Shown here piece by piece: positions 28,527 to 36,645 of a DNA stretch of 64,000 nucleotides. The notes under the pieces were generated by a model. It saw only the letters and a list, made by a program, of their open reading frames with translations. It made no database searches and was not told the origin of the DNA. The position numbers and the translations under genes are program-made. Each line of letters starts with the position of its first letter. Position 1 is the first letter of the stretch. Origin of the DNA: JAMOQA01 sp964420365 (GTDB lineage Bacteria; Acidobacteriota; Polarisedimenticolia; J045); the NCBI GenBank assembly GCA_964420365.1, contig CAYQTA010000069.1, forward strand, positions 1 to 64,000, read 5' to 3'.

Positions 28527-29246
28527 TCAGAACGGCCAGATCTTCGCCAGCAGGCGCTGGAACCAGCCCTGTCTCGTCGTGTCCGCGACGTCGCCCACCC
28601 CGCCGTAGGTGATCGTCAGGTCGGCGATCCTGGACGACGGGATCGTGTTGTCCGGACCGATGTCCTCGGGCCGCACGATCCCGGCGAGGGTGATCGTCTG
28701 GCGCTCGTGGTTGACCGCGATCTCCTTCGTGCCGGCAACCACCATCTGGCCGCCGGTCCCGATCGCCATCACCCGGACGGCGATCCGCGCGGAGAGCTTC
28801 GCCTTGCGCGTGGTCTCGCCGGCCCCCTCGAACGCCTTCTCGCCGCTGGCGCTGAACGCCAGGGCCGGGTCGAAGTCGGGACCGAGCTTGCCCTTGACCT
28901 TGTTTTCCCAGCCGAAGATCACCGGCGCCTTCAGGGTGTGCTCGGACTTCCTGTCGAGCTTGCTGTCCGCGGAACTCGACCCGAGGGCCGCCTCGGAGAT
29001 CTGGACGACCAGCACGTCTCCGACGTGGCGCGCCCGGAAGTCGCCGACCAGCTCGGCCGCGCCGCCGTCGGTGAACAGGGAGCCCTCCGAGACCGGCCTC
29101 TGCCCGCCGGCCGGCTCCAGCTCCGGCAGCCTGCCGGGGTAGACCAGCGGCTGCGTCCGGGGCCGGCTCGCACACCCGGCGAGGGCGAGAGCCGCCAGGG
29201 TGCCCGCCAGCAGGAAAGCCCGGGACGTCGCTCCGGGTGCGCTCAT
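28527..29246 (-). CDS. flgH: Flagellar L-ring lipoprotein FlgH
   Basis: This 239-residue lipoprotein has the lipobox LALAGC and the FlgH features SLFTDGGAAELVGDFRARHVGDVLVV and GIVRPEDIGPDNTIPSSRIAD. It forms the outer-membrane bushing of the rod, direct evidence for an outer membrane. Its ATG overlaps the flgA stop by four bases. Confidence 0.95.
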   Translation of the reverse strand: MSAPGATSRAFLLAGTLAALALAGCASRPRTQPLVYPGRLPELEPAGGQRPVSEGSLFTDGGAAELVGDFRARHVGDVLVVQISEAALGSSSADSKLDRKSEHTLKAPVIFGWENKVKGKLGPDFDPALAFSASGEKAFEGAGETTRKAKLSARIAVRVMAIGTGGQMVVAGTKEIAVNHERQTITLAGIVRPEDIGPDNTIPSSRIADLTITYGGVGDVADTTRQGWFQRLLAKIWPF

Positions 29247-30298
29247 CGCGCCTCCCGCTCGCCCCGCGCCTCCCGCGGAACCGGGCGCGCCCGCCGCGCC
29301 ACCACCGGCTCGGCAGCCTCGTCGGAACCGAGGACGACCACCCGGCCCGGGGCAACCACGCGACCGATCACGGTCTTCTTCCCGTCGATGCCGACGACCC
29401 GCACCAGGGCCCCCACGTCACCCCGGGTGCGCGCGACCGTGTCCAGCTCGAGCGTCACGGCGCCGCGGCGGAAGAGAGCGCGCACCGGCTGGCCGGCCTC
29501 CACGGCCGCCGGCCGCGTCACCTGGCGCGCGAGCACCGGCTCCCCCGCCCGCACCGGGCGGCGCAGGACGAGGCCCCGTGCCCGCTCCGGGTCGTGGAGG
29601 ACCGCCTTCCCCGGCGGCAGCTTCCGGGTCTCGAGGCGCAGGTCGCCGGGGCGCAGCCGGGCGCCCCGGTCCAGGTCCCGGGCGGCCACGAGCACGGGTG
29701 CCTCGATCGACAGCTCGGCCGAGACCGCGTAACGGCGCGGCGGGCGTCCACCCGTCCGCACCTCGATCGGGATCCTTACCCGGCCGGCCCGCAGCCCGCC
29801 CAGCGGCGGGCGGGCCACCACCTCGTGCTCGCCCGGGGGCAGCACCAGGCCCCGCGGGACCTCGACCTTCTCGATCGCCACCTTCCCGCGGGGATGAAGC
29901 CCGGAGAGCATCTTCTCGATGGCCGCCCGGACCTCATCCTCCCGCAGCGGTTCGCCCCGGCCGAAGAGTCGCACCCTGCTCGTGCCGTCCACCTCGACGT
30001 CCTGCGGCGGGATCCCGGCCCGGCGAAGCGCCTCCCGGACGGCCAGGACGCCGATCACCCGGGAGCGGCCGGCCGGGGGCGCCTGCCCGATGCGGATCCC
30101 GCCGGCCCGCCCGGCGAGCGGCCCCGCGAGGCGCGCGATGTCCGCGAGCGTGACCGGCGTGCCGGCGGCGAGGGTCACCTCGGGGCGCAGGGTGACGACG
30201 AGCCCCTCCCCCGTTCCGGCCGCGACGGCCGGCGCCGCGGCGAGGACGAGCGCCAGGGCAAGGACGATCAGCGCGGCTCCGGTGATGCGGGTCGTCAT
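29243..30298 (-). CDS. flgA: P-ring assembly chaperone FlgA
   Basis: This 351-residue protein has a signal peptide (about 1-27). The SAF-type domain in the second half includes VLVAARDLDRGARLRPGDLRL, followed by GLVLRRPVRAGEPV and a beta-domain with VRALFRRGAVTLELDTVA. It is periplasmic and helps FlgI polymerise. It is longer than E. coli FlgA (219) because of an extra N-terminal domain and a basic tail. It lies between flgG and flgH, with 17 bases to flgG. Confidence 0.9.
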   Translation of the reverse strand: MTTRITGAALIVLALALVLAAAPAVAAGTGEGLVVTLRPEVTLAAGTPVTLADIARLAGPLAGRAGGIRIGQAPPAGRSRVIGVLAVREALRRAGIPPQDVEVDGTSRVRLFGRGEPLREDEVRAAIEKMLSGLHPRGKVAIEKVEVPRGLVLPPGEHEVVARPPLGGLRAGRVRIPIEVRTGGRPPRRYAVSAELSIEAPVLVAARDLDRGARLRPGDLRLETRKLPPGKAVLHDPERARGLVLRRPVRAGEPVLARQVTRPAAVEAGQPVRALFRRGAVTLELDTVARTRGDVGALVRVVGIDGKKTVIGRVVAPGRVVVLGSDEAAEPVVARRARPVPREARGEREAR

Positions 30299-30315
30299 GA
30301 CCTTTCGTCCTCCTG

Positions 30316-31101
30316 CTAGCGCACCAGCGTGACGAGCTTGCGGAGCATGTCGTCCGCCGCCCGCACCGCGCGGGAGTTCAGCTCGTAGGCCCGCTGGGCG
30401 CTGATCATCTCCACCAGCTCGGCGACGATGTTGACGTTCGACGTCTCGAGGAACCCCTGGCTGATCTCCCCGAGTCCGTCCTGGCCGGGGGTGCCGAGGA
30501 TCGGGTCGCCGCTCGCCTGGGTCGCGACGAACAGGTTGTTGCCGACGCTCTGCAGGCCGGCGGGGTTGATGAAGCTGGCCAGCTCGATGTTCCCCACCTG
30601 GCTGACGGTCTCGTCGGCGAGCCGCACGGTGACCGTGCCGTCCCGCCCGATGGTGATCGCCTTCGCGTCCTGCGGGACCGTGATCGGCGGGTCGAGCTGG
30701 TAGCCGAGGGAGTTGACCACGTTGCCGTTCTCGTCGACGGTGAACGAGCCGTCCCGGGTGTAGGCGTTGGTCCCGTCGGGACGGACGAGCTTGAAGAACC
30801 CCTGGCCCTCGATCACGAGGTCGAGGGGGTTTTCCGTCGGCTTGAAGTCCCCCTGCTGGAACAGCCGCTTGATCGCCGCGGTCCGGGTGCCGAGACCGAT
30901 CTGGATGCCCGAGGGAAGGTTCGTCGAAGCGCTCGACGCGGTCCCGGGGGCGTTGACCGTCTGGTAGAGCAGGTCCTGGAACTCGGCCCGGCTGCGCTTG
31001 AACCCGGTCGTGTTGACGTTGGCCAGGTTGTTGGCGATGACGTCCATGTTGAGCTGCTGGGCCGCCATCCCCGTCGCGGCCGTCCAGAGCGAGCGTTCCA
31101 T
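30316..31101 (-). CDS. flgG: Flagellar distal rod protein FlgG
   Basis: This 261-residue protein has the canonical N-terminal SLWTAATGMAAQQLNMDVIA and NNLANVNTTGFKRSRAEFQD, and the C-terminal NVNIVAELVEMISAQRAYE. The length equals that of the family. The YQTVNAPGT segment is the FlgG-specific feature. It is exported by the flagellar apparatus to build the distal rod. A good ribosome site (GAGGAGG) precedes the ATG. Confidence 0.96.
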   Translation of the reverse strand: MERSLWTAATGMAAQQLNMDVIANNLANVNTTGFKRSRAEFQDLLYQTVNAPGTASSASTNLPSGIQIGLGTRTAAIKRLFQQGDFKPTENPLDLVIEGQGFFKLVRPDGTNAYTRDGSFTVDENGNVVNSLGYQLDPPITVPQDAKAITIGRDGTVTVRLADETVSQVGNIELASFINPAGLQSVGNNLFVATQASGDPILGTPGQDGLGEISQGFLETSNVNIVAELVEMISAQRAYELNSRAVRAADDMLRKLVTLVR

Positions 31102-31130
31102 CCGCTACCTCCTCCTCGTCGCGGGCGCGC

Positions 31131-31874
31131 TCAGCGCACCACGTCTCCCAGCTTCACCGCCTCGCTGGCCACCACGTTCGCCGCCACGTGGACGACCCGT
31201 TCCTGCAACTCGAACAGGCGCTGGACCCCGATCATCCGCACCAGTTCCTCGGTGGCGGAAACGCCGCTCTGCTCGAGGAACCCCTGGCGGATCCGCACCC
31301 GTTCCGGCGGCAGGGGGGTCACCCCCGAGGTCGCCCGCCAGAGGGAGTTCCCCTCCCGGCGCAGTGTCCCCGGGGGAGCGGTCACGAGCCCCAGGGTCGC
31401 CACCTGCTCGCCGTCCACGCTGACCGTGCCGTCCTGGGCCACCTCGACCTGCCGGGCGCCGGCGGGCACGATCACCGGGTTCCCCAGCTCGTCGAGGAGC
31501 GGGTGGCCATCCGGCGTGACGAGCCGTCCCCGGTCATCGAGCTGGAGGCTCCCGGCCCGGGTCAGCCGTTCCCCGGCCGGCGTCCCCACCCGGAACCAGC
31601 CCTCGCCCTCGATGGCGAGGTCGAGCGGGTTGCCGGTGCTCTTCAGTGGACCGGGCCGCATCGCGTCCCAGGTACCGCGCACGTCGACCTCCACCGGGGC
31701 GGCCGGTGTTCCCCCGGAAGCCCGGGCGACCGCCCGGCCCAGGTAGCTGGCGAACAGGGGGCGCTCCGGCCGGTAGGCCGGGGTGGTGACGTTGGCGAGG
31801 TTGCTCGCCGTCACGTCGAGCGCCTTCTCCCCGGCAACCAGCCCGGAGGCGGCGGTGTAGAGCATCGGGAACAT
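31131..31874 (-). CDS. flgF: Flagellar proximal rod protein FlgF
   Basis: This 247-residue rod-family protein has MLYTAASGLVAGEKALDV and ASNLANVTTPAYRPER at the N-terminus, LDLAIEGEGWFRV in the middle and TEELVRMIGVQRLFELQE at the C-terminus. Its position directly before flgG and its shorter, more divergent sequence support FlgF. AAGGAGGACTGCCGG precedes ATG 31874, and a sigma-54 promoter lies just upstream. It heads the flgF-flgG-flgA-flgH-flgI-flgJ unit. Confidence 0.9.
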   Translation of the reverse strand: MFPMLYTAASGLVAGEKALDVTASNLANVTTPAYRPERPLFASYLGRAVARASGGTPAAPVEVDVRGTWDAMRPGPLKSTGNPLDLAIEGEGWFRVGTPAGERLTRAGSLQLDDRGRLVTPDGHPLLDELGNPVIVPAGARQVEVAQDGTVSVDGEQVATLGLVTAPPGTLRREGNSLWRATSGVTPLPPERVRIRQGFLEQSGVSATEELVRMIGVQRLFELQERVVHVAANVVASEAVKLGDVVR

Positions 31875-31922
31875 CCGGCAGTCCTCCTTCTCGTGCCGCG
31901 CGGAGCGGCCCCTTCCCTTCAG

Positions 31923-31938
31923 TGCAAGATCCGTACCC
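31923..31938 (-). promoter_or_regulatory. Sigma-54 type promoter of flgF
   Basis: On the minus strand, GGGTACGGATCTTGCA has GG and GC separated by 10 bases, as required for -24/-12 promoters. It matches TGGCACGNNNNTTGCA with changes at the first and fourth positions. It lies about 50 bases before the flgF start. Confidence 0.6.
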
Positions 31939-31974
31939 GCATCCGGGGGCTCATTCCGTTGGACTTCGGCGGGA

Positions 31975-32220
31975 TCACGACGGGGTCCCGGCAGGTTCTT
32001 CCTCCCGGACCGTCGGTTCTCCGACGGTCCGGACGACCCGCAGGACCAGGGTCGGAACGATCCTCTCCACCTCGACGAGGACCTCCTGTCCCCGCCGCAG
32101 CGGGCGCTCCGCCCGGGCGACAAGGGGGGTCCCCTCGAGAATGATCCGGACCCGGCCGTCCCCCTCGATCCGGGCGACCCGCGCCGGGTAGGTCCCGCCG
32201 ACCCGGAGCGCCGGGAGCAT
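31975..32220 (-). CDS. Small beta-rich flagellar-locus protein of unknown function
   Basis: This 81-residue protein starts at an ATG overlapping the stop of the upstream small membrane-protein gene (TGATG). The pattern RVGGTYPARVARIEGDGRVRI, then GTPLVARAERPLRRGQEVLVEVE and LVLRVV, resembles the short beta-domain seen at the front of some hook-length-control proteins. That similarity is recalled and not tested. It has no signal peptide. It is the last gene of the long fliN2-to-here operon. A scaffold or cytoplasmic export-related role is possible. Confidence 0.6.
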   Translation of the reverse strand: MLPALRVGGTYPARVARIEGDGRVRIILEGTPLVARAERPLRRGQEVLVEVERIVPTLVLRVVRTVGEPTVREEEPAGTPS

Positions 32221-32585
32221 CAGCTCGCCTCCCGGGCCCGGAACGCCGCCAGGCGCTCGCGGAGGGCCCGCTCGGCGGCCAGCTCCTCCCGCCGCTCCGC
32301 CTCGGCGACCAGGTCCGCCAGGACCGAGGGAACCTCCAGCCGGGACGCGGCGGCCGGCGCGGGAGAGGAGGCGGGAGCCGGGTCCTTCTCCTTCTCCTTC
32401 GCCGGGGCCGGGGTTCGCCGTCGGAGCGGGAACCGCAGCCGGGGCAGCAGCCGGCGGCGCGCCTTCCGGGCGGGCCCGCGGGCGGCCGGCCGACGACCAC
32501 CCTGCCCGCGGGCGAGCACGAACAGGCCCGCGAGCATCACCAGGTTGAACAGGAGCTGCAGCAGCCAGAGGGTCTCCATGTTCAC
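32220..32585 (-). CDS. Small single-pass membrane protein of the flagellar operon
   Basis: This 121-residue protein has an N-terminal transmembrane helix (about residues 5-26), a very basic stretch (KARRRLLPRLRFPLRRR), a Lys/Glu/Pro/Ala linker and a C-terminal charged helix, ADLVAEAERREELAAERALR, likely coiled coil. It resembles small helix-plus-coiled-coil proteins (DUF2802-like) found beside fliM/fliN or fli export genes. The function is not known. Its start overlaps the fliN stop by four bases. Confidence 0.68.
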   Translation of the reverse strand: MNMETLWLLQLLFNLVMLAGLFVLARGQGGRRPAARGPARKARRRLLPRLRFPLRRRTPAPAKEKEKDPAPASSPAPAAASRLEVPSVLADLVAEAERREELAAERALRERLAAFRAREAS

Positions 32586-33055
32586 ACCCCTCCCTCGGTC
32601 ACGAGGTCCCGCACCCGGAACCCGAACCGTCCGTCGATGACGACCAGTTCACCGGTGGCGTAGGGCCGCCCCTGCACGTAGAGGGTCACCACGTCGTCCC
32701 CGTCGAGGCCCACCGGCACCGCGTCCCCGACCCGCAGCGCGAGCACCCGCTCGAGGGGCCAGGCCAGCCGCCCGAGGCGCACCTCGAGGGGAAGCTCGAT
32801 CTGGTCGAGCAGGGACGTGGGCGCCGGGCCGGAGGATCCGGCCGCGTCGGGCTGGAGAGCGGTCGTCTCCGAACCGGTGACCGGCCGCGTTCCCGGGCCC
32901 TCGACGGCGGGGGGAGCCCCGTCGCCGCCCGGTCCCGCCGCGGCCTGCTCCACGTCCTCCGGCGGCACGAAGGTGGTCGCGCCGTCCTCTCCGTCGAGCA
33001 CGCGGGTCTCGCCACCCTCGTCCACGGGGTCCTTCCTGTCCTTCTCGTCGGTCAT
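32582..33055 (-). CDS. fliN: Flagellar motor switch protein FliN
   Basis: This 157-residue protein has a long acidic N-terminal extension (about 1-85). The SpoA domain follows: IELPLEVRLGRLAWPLERVLAL, LRVGDAVPV, then DGRFGFRVRDLV. It forms the lower C-ring with FliM and FliG. It follows fliM by 22 bases. A second SpoA protein is encoded at 42029-42394. Confidence 0.92.
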   Translation of the reverse strand: MTDEKDRKDPVDEGGETRVLDGEDGATTFVPPEDVEQAAAGPGGDGAPPAVEGPGTRPVTGSETTALQPDAAGSSGPAPTSLLDQIELPLEVRLGRLAWPLERVLALRVGDAVPVGLDGDDVVTLYVQGRPYATGELVVIDGRFGFRVRDLVTEGGV

Positions 33056-33077
33056 CGTCCGGTCTCCGCGCGGCGGG

Positions 33078-34025
33078 TCAGAGGATCTCCTCCGGTCCCT
33101 CCGCGAGTTCCTTCACCTCGAACCAGCGCTGCGGTCCCCGGCGGGCGATCTCGCCGCGGGCGAGGAGCAGCTCGTTGATCCGCAGTCCCAGGGGATCTTC
33201 CTCGGTCGCCTCGAGCTGGAGGACGGCACCGGGCCGGAGATGGCGCAGGTCGCCGAGCCGGATCGTCCCGGCGGAGAGCACCGGTTCCAGCCGCACCCGG
33301 GCGCGGCCGACGGCCTCCACCAGCTCGGGGGGCGGGGCGTCTTCCCGGACGACCGGCGCCTCGGCGACCAGCCGGTTGACGAGCACCGGGGTCATCAGCA
33401 GGCGGCAGGCCAGGTCGCCGGTCTCGGTGGAGACCCGGAGCTGGGCGGTCGCCAGGGTGCCTCCCCGCTGGGCGAGGCGGCCGAAGACCGGGTCGTGGTC
33501 GAGGCCGCCCGAGGAGATCGGTCCCATCGACGTGCGGGCGGAGAGCCAGCCCGCGATCCGGGCGAGGGCGGTCTCGAGCAGGCGCTGTTCCACCAGGGAG
33601 AGAAGCCGCGCGCCCTCGGGGGCCTTCCCCTCGCCCCCCTGGAGGCGGTCGACCAGCATCACGGCCAGCTCGCCGTGGAGGGCGATTCCCCCGACCACGG
33701 ACTCCTCCTCGTCGAGGAGGATCCCCAGGGGCTCGAGGGCGGTCATCGTGGCGAGGACCGTGGAGGCCGGCTGCTGGACCAGCCCCGCGTAGGCGACCTC
33801 GATCGCCTTCTCGGGCGCCAGCAGGATGTTCAGGATCTCCCCCAGCTCCTCCGCGATCCGCTCGGCCGCCGCCTCGACCAGCGCGAGCCGGTCACCGGCG
33901 AGAACGATCGGCGCCCGCAGGTCGAAGACGACCTCCCGGGCGCCGGTGGCGGAGAGTTCTTCCTCCCCCGGCTCGAACGACGCGAGGAGGGCGTCGACCT
34001 CCTCCTGGGAGAGCAGCCGGCTCAT
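33078..34025 (-). CDS. fliM: Flagellar motor switch protein FliM
   Basis: This 315-residue C-ring protein has the N-terminal CheY-P-binding peptide LSQEEVDALLASF. The CheC-like middle domain includes LLSLVEQRLLETALARIAGWL and GRLAQRGGTLATAQLRV, and a C-terminal SpoA domain includes GTIRLGDLRHLRPGAVLQLE. The ATG overlaps the fliA stop (34025). The order fliA-fliM-fliN within an export-gene operon is less common than fliM-fliN before fliO-fliP. Confidence 0.93.
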   Translation of the reverse strand: MSRLLSQEEVDALLASFEPGEEELSATGAREVVFDLRAPIVLAGDRLALVEAAAERIAEELGEILNILLAPEKAIEVAYAGLVQQPASTVLATMTALEPLGILLDEEESVVGGIALHGELAVMLVDRLQGGEGKAPEGARLLSLVEQRLLETALARIAGWLSARTSMGPISSGGLDHDPVFGRLAQRGGTLATAQLRVSTETGDLACRLLMTPVLVNRLVAEAPVVREDAPPPELVEAVGRARVRLEPVLSAGTIRLGDLRHLRPGAVLQLEATEEDPLGLRINELLLARGEIARRGPQRWFEVKELAEGPEEIL

Positions 34026-34840
34026 CACGCGGTCTCCGGGACGCTCAGGCGGGCCGCGACCCGCGAGCGCAGCCGGGCGATCGCCCGGGTGTGGATCTGG
34101 CAGACGCGGGACTCGCTGACGTCCAGGACCGCGCCGATCTCCTTGAGGGTCAGCCCCCGCTCGTAGTAGAGGCTGAGCACGAGCCGCTCCCGCTCGGGAA
34201 GCTGGTCGATCTCCTCCGAGAGGAGCTGCCGCCGCTCCTTGGCCTCGACCTGGCCCAGCGGGTCCCCCGACGGATCGGCGGGATCGCGTCCCTCCTCCTC
34301 GAGGCCGGGCATCGCGCCCATCCGGATCCCCCGCGCCTGGACGTACAGCTCCTGCAGCTCCTCGAGGGAGATGTCGAGCTCCGCGGCGATCTCCTCGTCG
34401 CTGGCCGCGCGCCGGGTACGGCTCTCCACCGCGGCGATCGCCGTCTCGAGCCTGCGCGCGGCGCGCCGCAGGGAACGGGGCGCCCAGTCCCGGGCCCGCA
34501 CGCCGTCGAGGATCGCCCCCCGGATCCGCTGCTCCGCGTACGTCTTGAAGCGCACGTTGCGCGCCGGGTCGAACCGGTCGACCGCCTCCATCAACCCGAG
34601 CAGCCCGTCCCCCACCAGGTCGTCGTAGTCGATCGAGCCGGCGAGCCGCGAGCCGATCCGGTGTGCCAGGTAGCGCACCAGGGGCACGTGCGCGAGGAGC
34701 AGGCGCTCCCGTTCCGGCGAGCCGGGCACGCGCGCCTCGGGCGTCCACTCGACGGAAGGGTCGACGAGCGGCGCCTCGAAGACGGCGGCCCCGTCCCGGG
34801 TCAGTGCATCGTCTCGGTTGCCCGTGCTTCTCTTTCCCAT
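34025..34840 (-). CDS. fliA: Flagellar sigma factor FliA (sigma-28)
   Basis: This 271-residue sigma factor has region 2 (HVPLVRYLAHRIGSRL, YDDLVGDGLLGLMEAVDRFD, FKTYAEQRIRGAILDGVR), region 3 and region 4 (LPERERLVLSLYYERGLTLKEIG, VSESRVCQIHTRAIARLR). FliA-type sigmas read TAAAG/GCCGATAA promoters, and five matching sites lie in the window. The ATG at 34840 lies 40 bases inside flhG; ribosome-site support (GGGGAACG) is modest. An N-terminal extension of about 50 residues precedes region 2. Confidence 0.92.
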   Translation of the reverse strand: MGKRSTGNRDDALTRDGAAVFEAPLVDPSVEWTPEARVPGSPERERLLLAHVPLVRYLAHRIGSRLAGSIDYDDLVGDGLLGLMEAVDRFDPARNVRFKTYAEQRIRGAILDGVRARDWAPRSLRRAARRLETAIAAVESRTRRAASDEEIAAELDISLEELQELYVQARGIRMGAMPGLEEEGRDPADPSGDPLGQVEAKERRQLLSEEIDQLPERERLVLSLYYERGLTLKEIGAVLDVSESRVCQIHTRAIARLRSRVAARLSVPETA

Positions 34841-35646
34841 CGTTCCCCGATCGCGCCGCGCAGCCGGGCGGACGCCCGCGCGGCGAGGTGAAGGGCCAGG
34901 CGCTCGAAGGCGCGGCTGGCCGGCGAGAACGGTTCGGCGAGCACGACGGCCCGCTGGCGACACGCCGCCTCGCGGACGGCTTCGTCCCGGGGGATCCAGC
35001 CCTCCAGCGGGATGCCTTCCCCGAGGAAGCGGCGGCTGACGGCCTCGAGCTGGCGGTGGATCCGCCGGGCCTCCTCCCCGGAGGCGGCGCCGTTGACCAC
35101 CAGGCCGACCTCCCGCAGGCGCCCCCGCATCACCTTGAGGGCGGCGTAGGCGTCGACGAGGGCGGCGGGTTCCGGCCAGGTGACCAGCAGCACCCGGTCG
35201 GCCACGTGGAGCAGCCGCGAGACCTGGTCGGCGATGCCGGCGGCGGTATCGACGAGGACGATGTCCGCGTCCCGGCGCAGGGAGAGCAGTTCCTCCGCGA
35301 AGCGAAGCTGGGCCGGCGGGTCGAGCCGCGTCAGCTCGGGCAGGCCGGAACCTGCCGGGATCACGCGGATCCCTCCCGGTCCCTCCACGGCGATCTCCGC
35401 GAGGGGCACCCCCTCGCGGAAGAAGTGCTCGATCGTTCGCCGCGGCACGATCCCGAGCAGGACGTCCAGGTTGGCGAGGCCCAGGTCCCCGTCGAGCACG
35501 GTCACCCGGGCGCCCATCCGGGCAAGGCAGATCGCGGTGTTCGCGACGAGGGAGGTCTTCCCCACGCCACCCTTGCCCGAGGTGACGGCGATCACCCGGG
35601 GCCGCGCACCGGGGAACCCCCGGCTCCCGCGGGTCGTTCCGCTCAT
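34801..35646 (-). CDS. flhG: MinD/ParA-like ATPase FlhG (FleN/YlxH)
   Basis: This 281-residue protein has the deviant Walker A VTSGKGGVGKTS (Lys30), DGDLGLANLDVLLG and IVLVDTAAG. A C-terminal amphipathic helix (SRAFERLALHLAARASARL) could bind membrane. FlhG controls flagellar number and placement and can affect the master activator. The gene overlaps flhF by 4 bases and fliA by 40. Confidence 0.92.
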   Translation of the reverse strand: MSGTTRGSRGFPGARPRVIAVTSGKGGVGKTSLVANTAICLARMGARVTVLDGDLGLANLDVLLGIVPRRTIEHFFREGVPLAEIAVEGPGGIRVIPAGSGLPELTRLDPPAQLRFAEELLSLRRDADIVLVDTAAGIADQVSRLLHVADRVLLVTWPEPAALVDAYAALKVMRGRLREVGLVVNGAASGEEARRIHRQLEAVSRRFLGEGIPLEGWIPRDEAVREAACRQRAVVLAEPFSPASRAFERLALHLAARASARLRGAIGERWEREARATETMH

Positions 35647-36644
35647 CGCGCGTCCTCCCCGCGGGCTCCCCGCGGTGACGGCACCGCCCAGGCGGCGAGG
35701 CGGGCCGGGTCGGCGAGCTCCAGGTCGTCCGGCACCCGGGGACCGTTCCCCAGGTGCAGGAGCGGCAGCCGGGCCCGGGCCGCGGCGGTCACGAGGGCGC
35801 CGGGCCGAACCGCCTCGTCGAGCCGGGTCGCGCCCAGGCGGCCGGGGCGCAGTCGCCGGAAGCGGCGCACCGTGTCGGCGAGGGACGCCCCGTCCCTGTC
35901 CGCCGCGAGCAGCAGCTCGATCTCCTCCGTCGACACGCCGGCGAGGATCCCCGCGAGCCGGTCCATCCCGTCCCGGTCGTGCCGGGCGATCCCCGGCGTG
36001 TCGAGGAGCAGCAGGGTCCGCGGAGGCAGCTCGACCCGCGCCCGGTCGAGGTCCCGTCGGTCTCGCACCAGGCGGAACGGAACCCCGAGCACCCGGGCGA
36101 ACCCCTCGACCTGCTCCGCCCCGCCGAGGCGCTGGTCGTCGCACGAGGCGAGGACGACGCGGCGGCCGGCGGCGATCGCCTCCCGCGCGGCCACCTTGGC
36201 GAGGGTCGTCGTCTTCCCCACGCCGGGCGCACCGACGACCGCGAGCACGCGCACCCCGTCCGCGGGAACCGGCGGCTCCGCGGCGGCAAGCCACAGCCCG
36301 ACGGCGCGGCGGGCGTAGGAGAGCCGCGCCAGCGGGTCACCGAGCCGTTCCTCGTCGAGGTTCGCCTCGGCGGCCCGGGCGATTCGCTCGGCCAGCACCG
36401 GCCCGAAGCCGAAGGCGAGCAGGTCGTCCCGCAACCGCTCCGCCGCTTCCGCGAGCGGGCGGGCCGGGGAAGCCGGGACCGGCGTGCCGCCCCCTCCCGC
36501 GCCGGGCCGCTCCGTCGCGGCAACGATCTCCACCCCGCCGGTGACGCGGCGCGTCTCGAGGACGACCGCTCCGGCACCCAGGACCTCGCGCACCCGCGCG
36601 AGGGCTTCCGACGTCGTTCTGCCCCTGACCGTCTTCACGAGCAT
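35643..36644 (-). CDS. flhF: Flagellar SRP-type GTPase FlhF
   Basis: This 333-residue SRP-like GTPase has an N-terminal FlhF B region (MLVKTVRGRTTSEALARVRE). The NG domain has P-loop GAPGVGKTT (138-146), DDQRLGGAEQVEGFARVLGVP, G3 motif DTPG (215-218) and G4 motif TRLDE (273-277). The family usually has DTAG and TKLDE, so both motifs carry substitutions that may weaken GTP handling. FlhF places the nascent flagellum at the pole. It is shorter than the B. subtilis/Vibrio forms. Confidence 0.9.
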   Translation of the reverse strand: MLVKTVRGRTTSEALARVREVLGAGAVVLETRRVTGGVEIVAATERPGAGGGGTPVPASPARPLAEAAERLRDDLLAFGFGPVLAERIARAAEANLDEERLGDPLARLSYARRAVGLWLAAAEPPVPADGVRVLAVVGAPGVGKTTTLAKVAAREAIAAGRRVVLASCDDQRLGGAEQVEGFARVLGVPFRLVRDRRDLDRARVELPPRTLLLLDTPGIARHDRDGMDRLAGILAGVSTEEIELLLAADRDGASLADTVRRFRRLRPGRLGATRLDEAVRPGALVTAAARARLPLLHLGNGPRVPDDLELADPARLAAWAVPSPRGARGEDAR

Positions 36645-36645
36645 C

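Noticed and set aside
31948..31968. Partial resemblance to the GTC-N8-GAC dyad upstream of the flgF promoter
   Set aside because: Only ATTCCGTTGGAC-like partial identity with broken half-sites; not strong enough to call.
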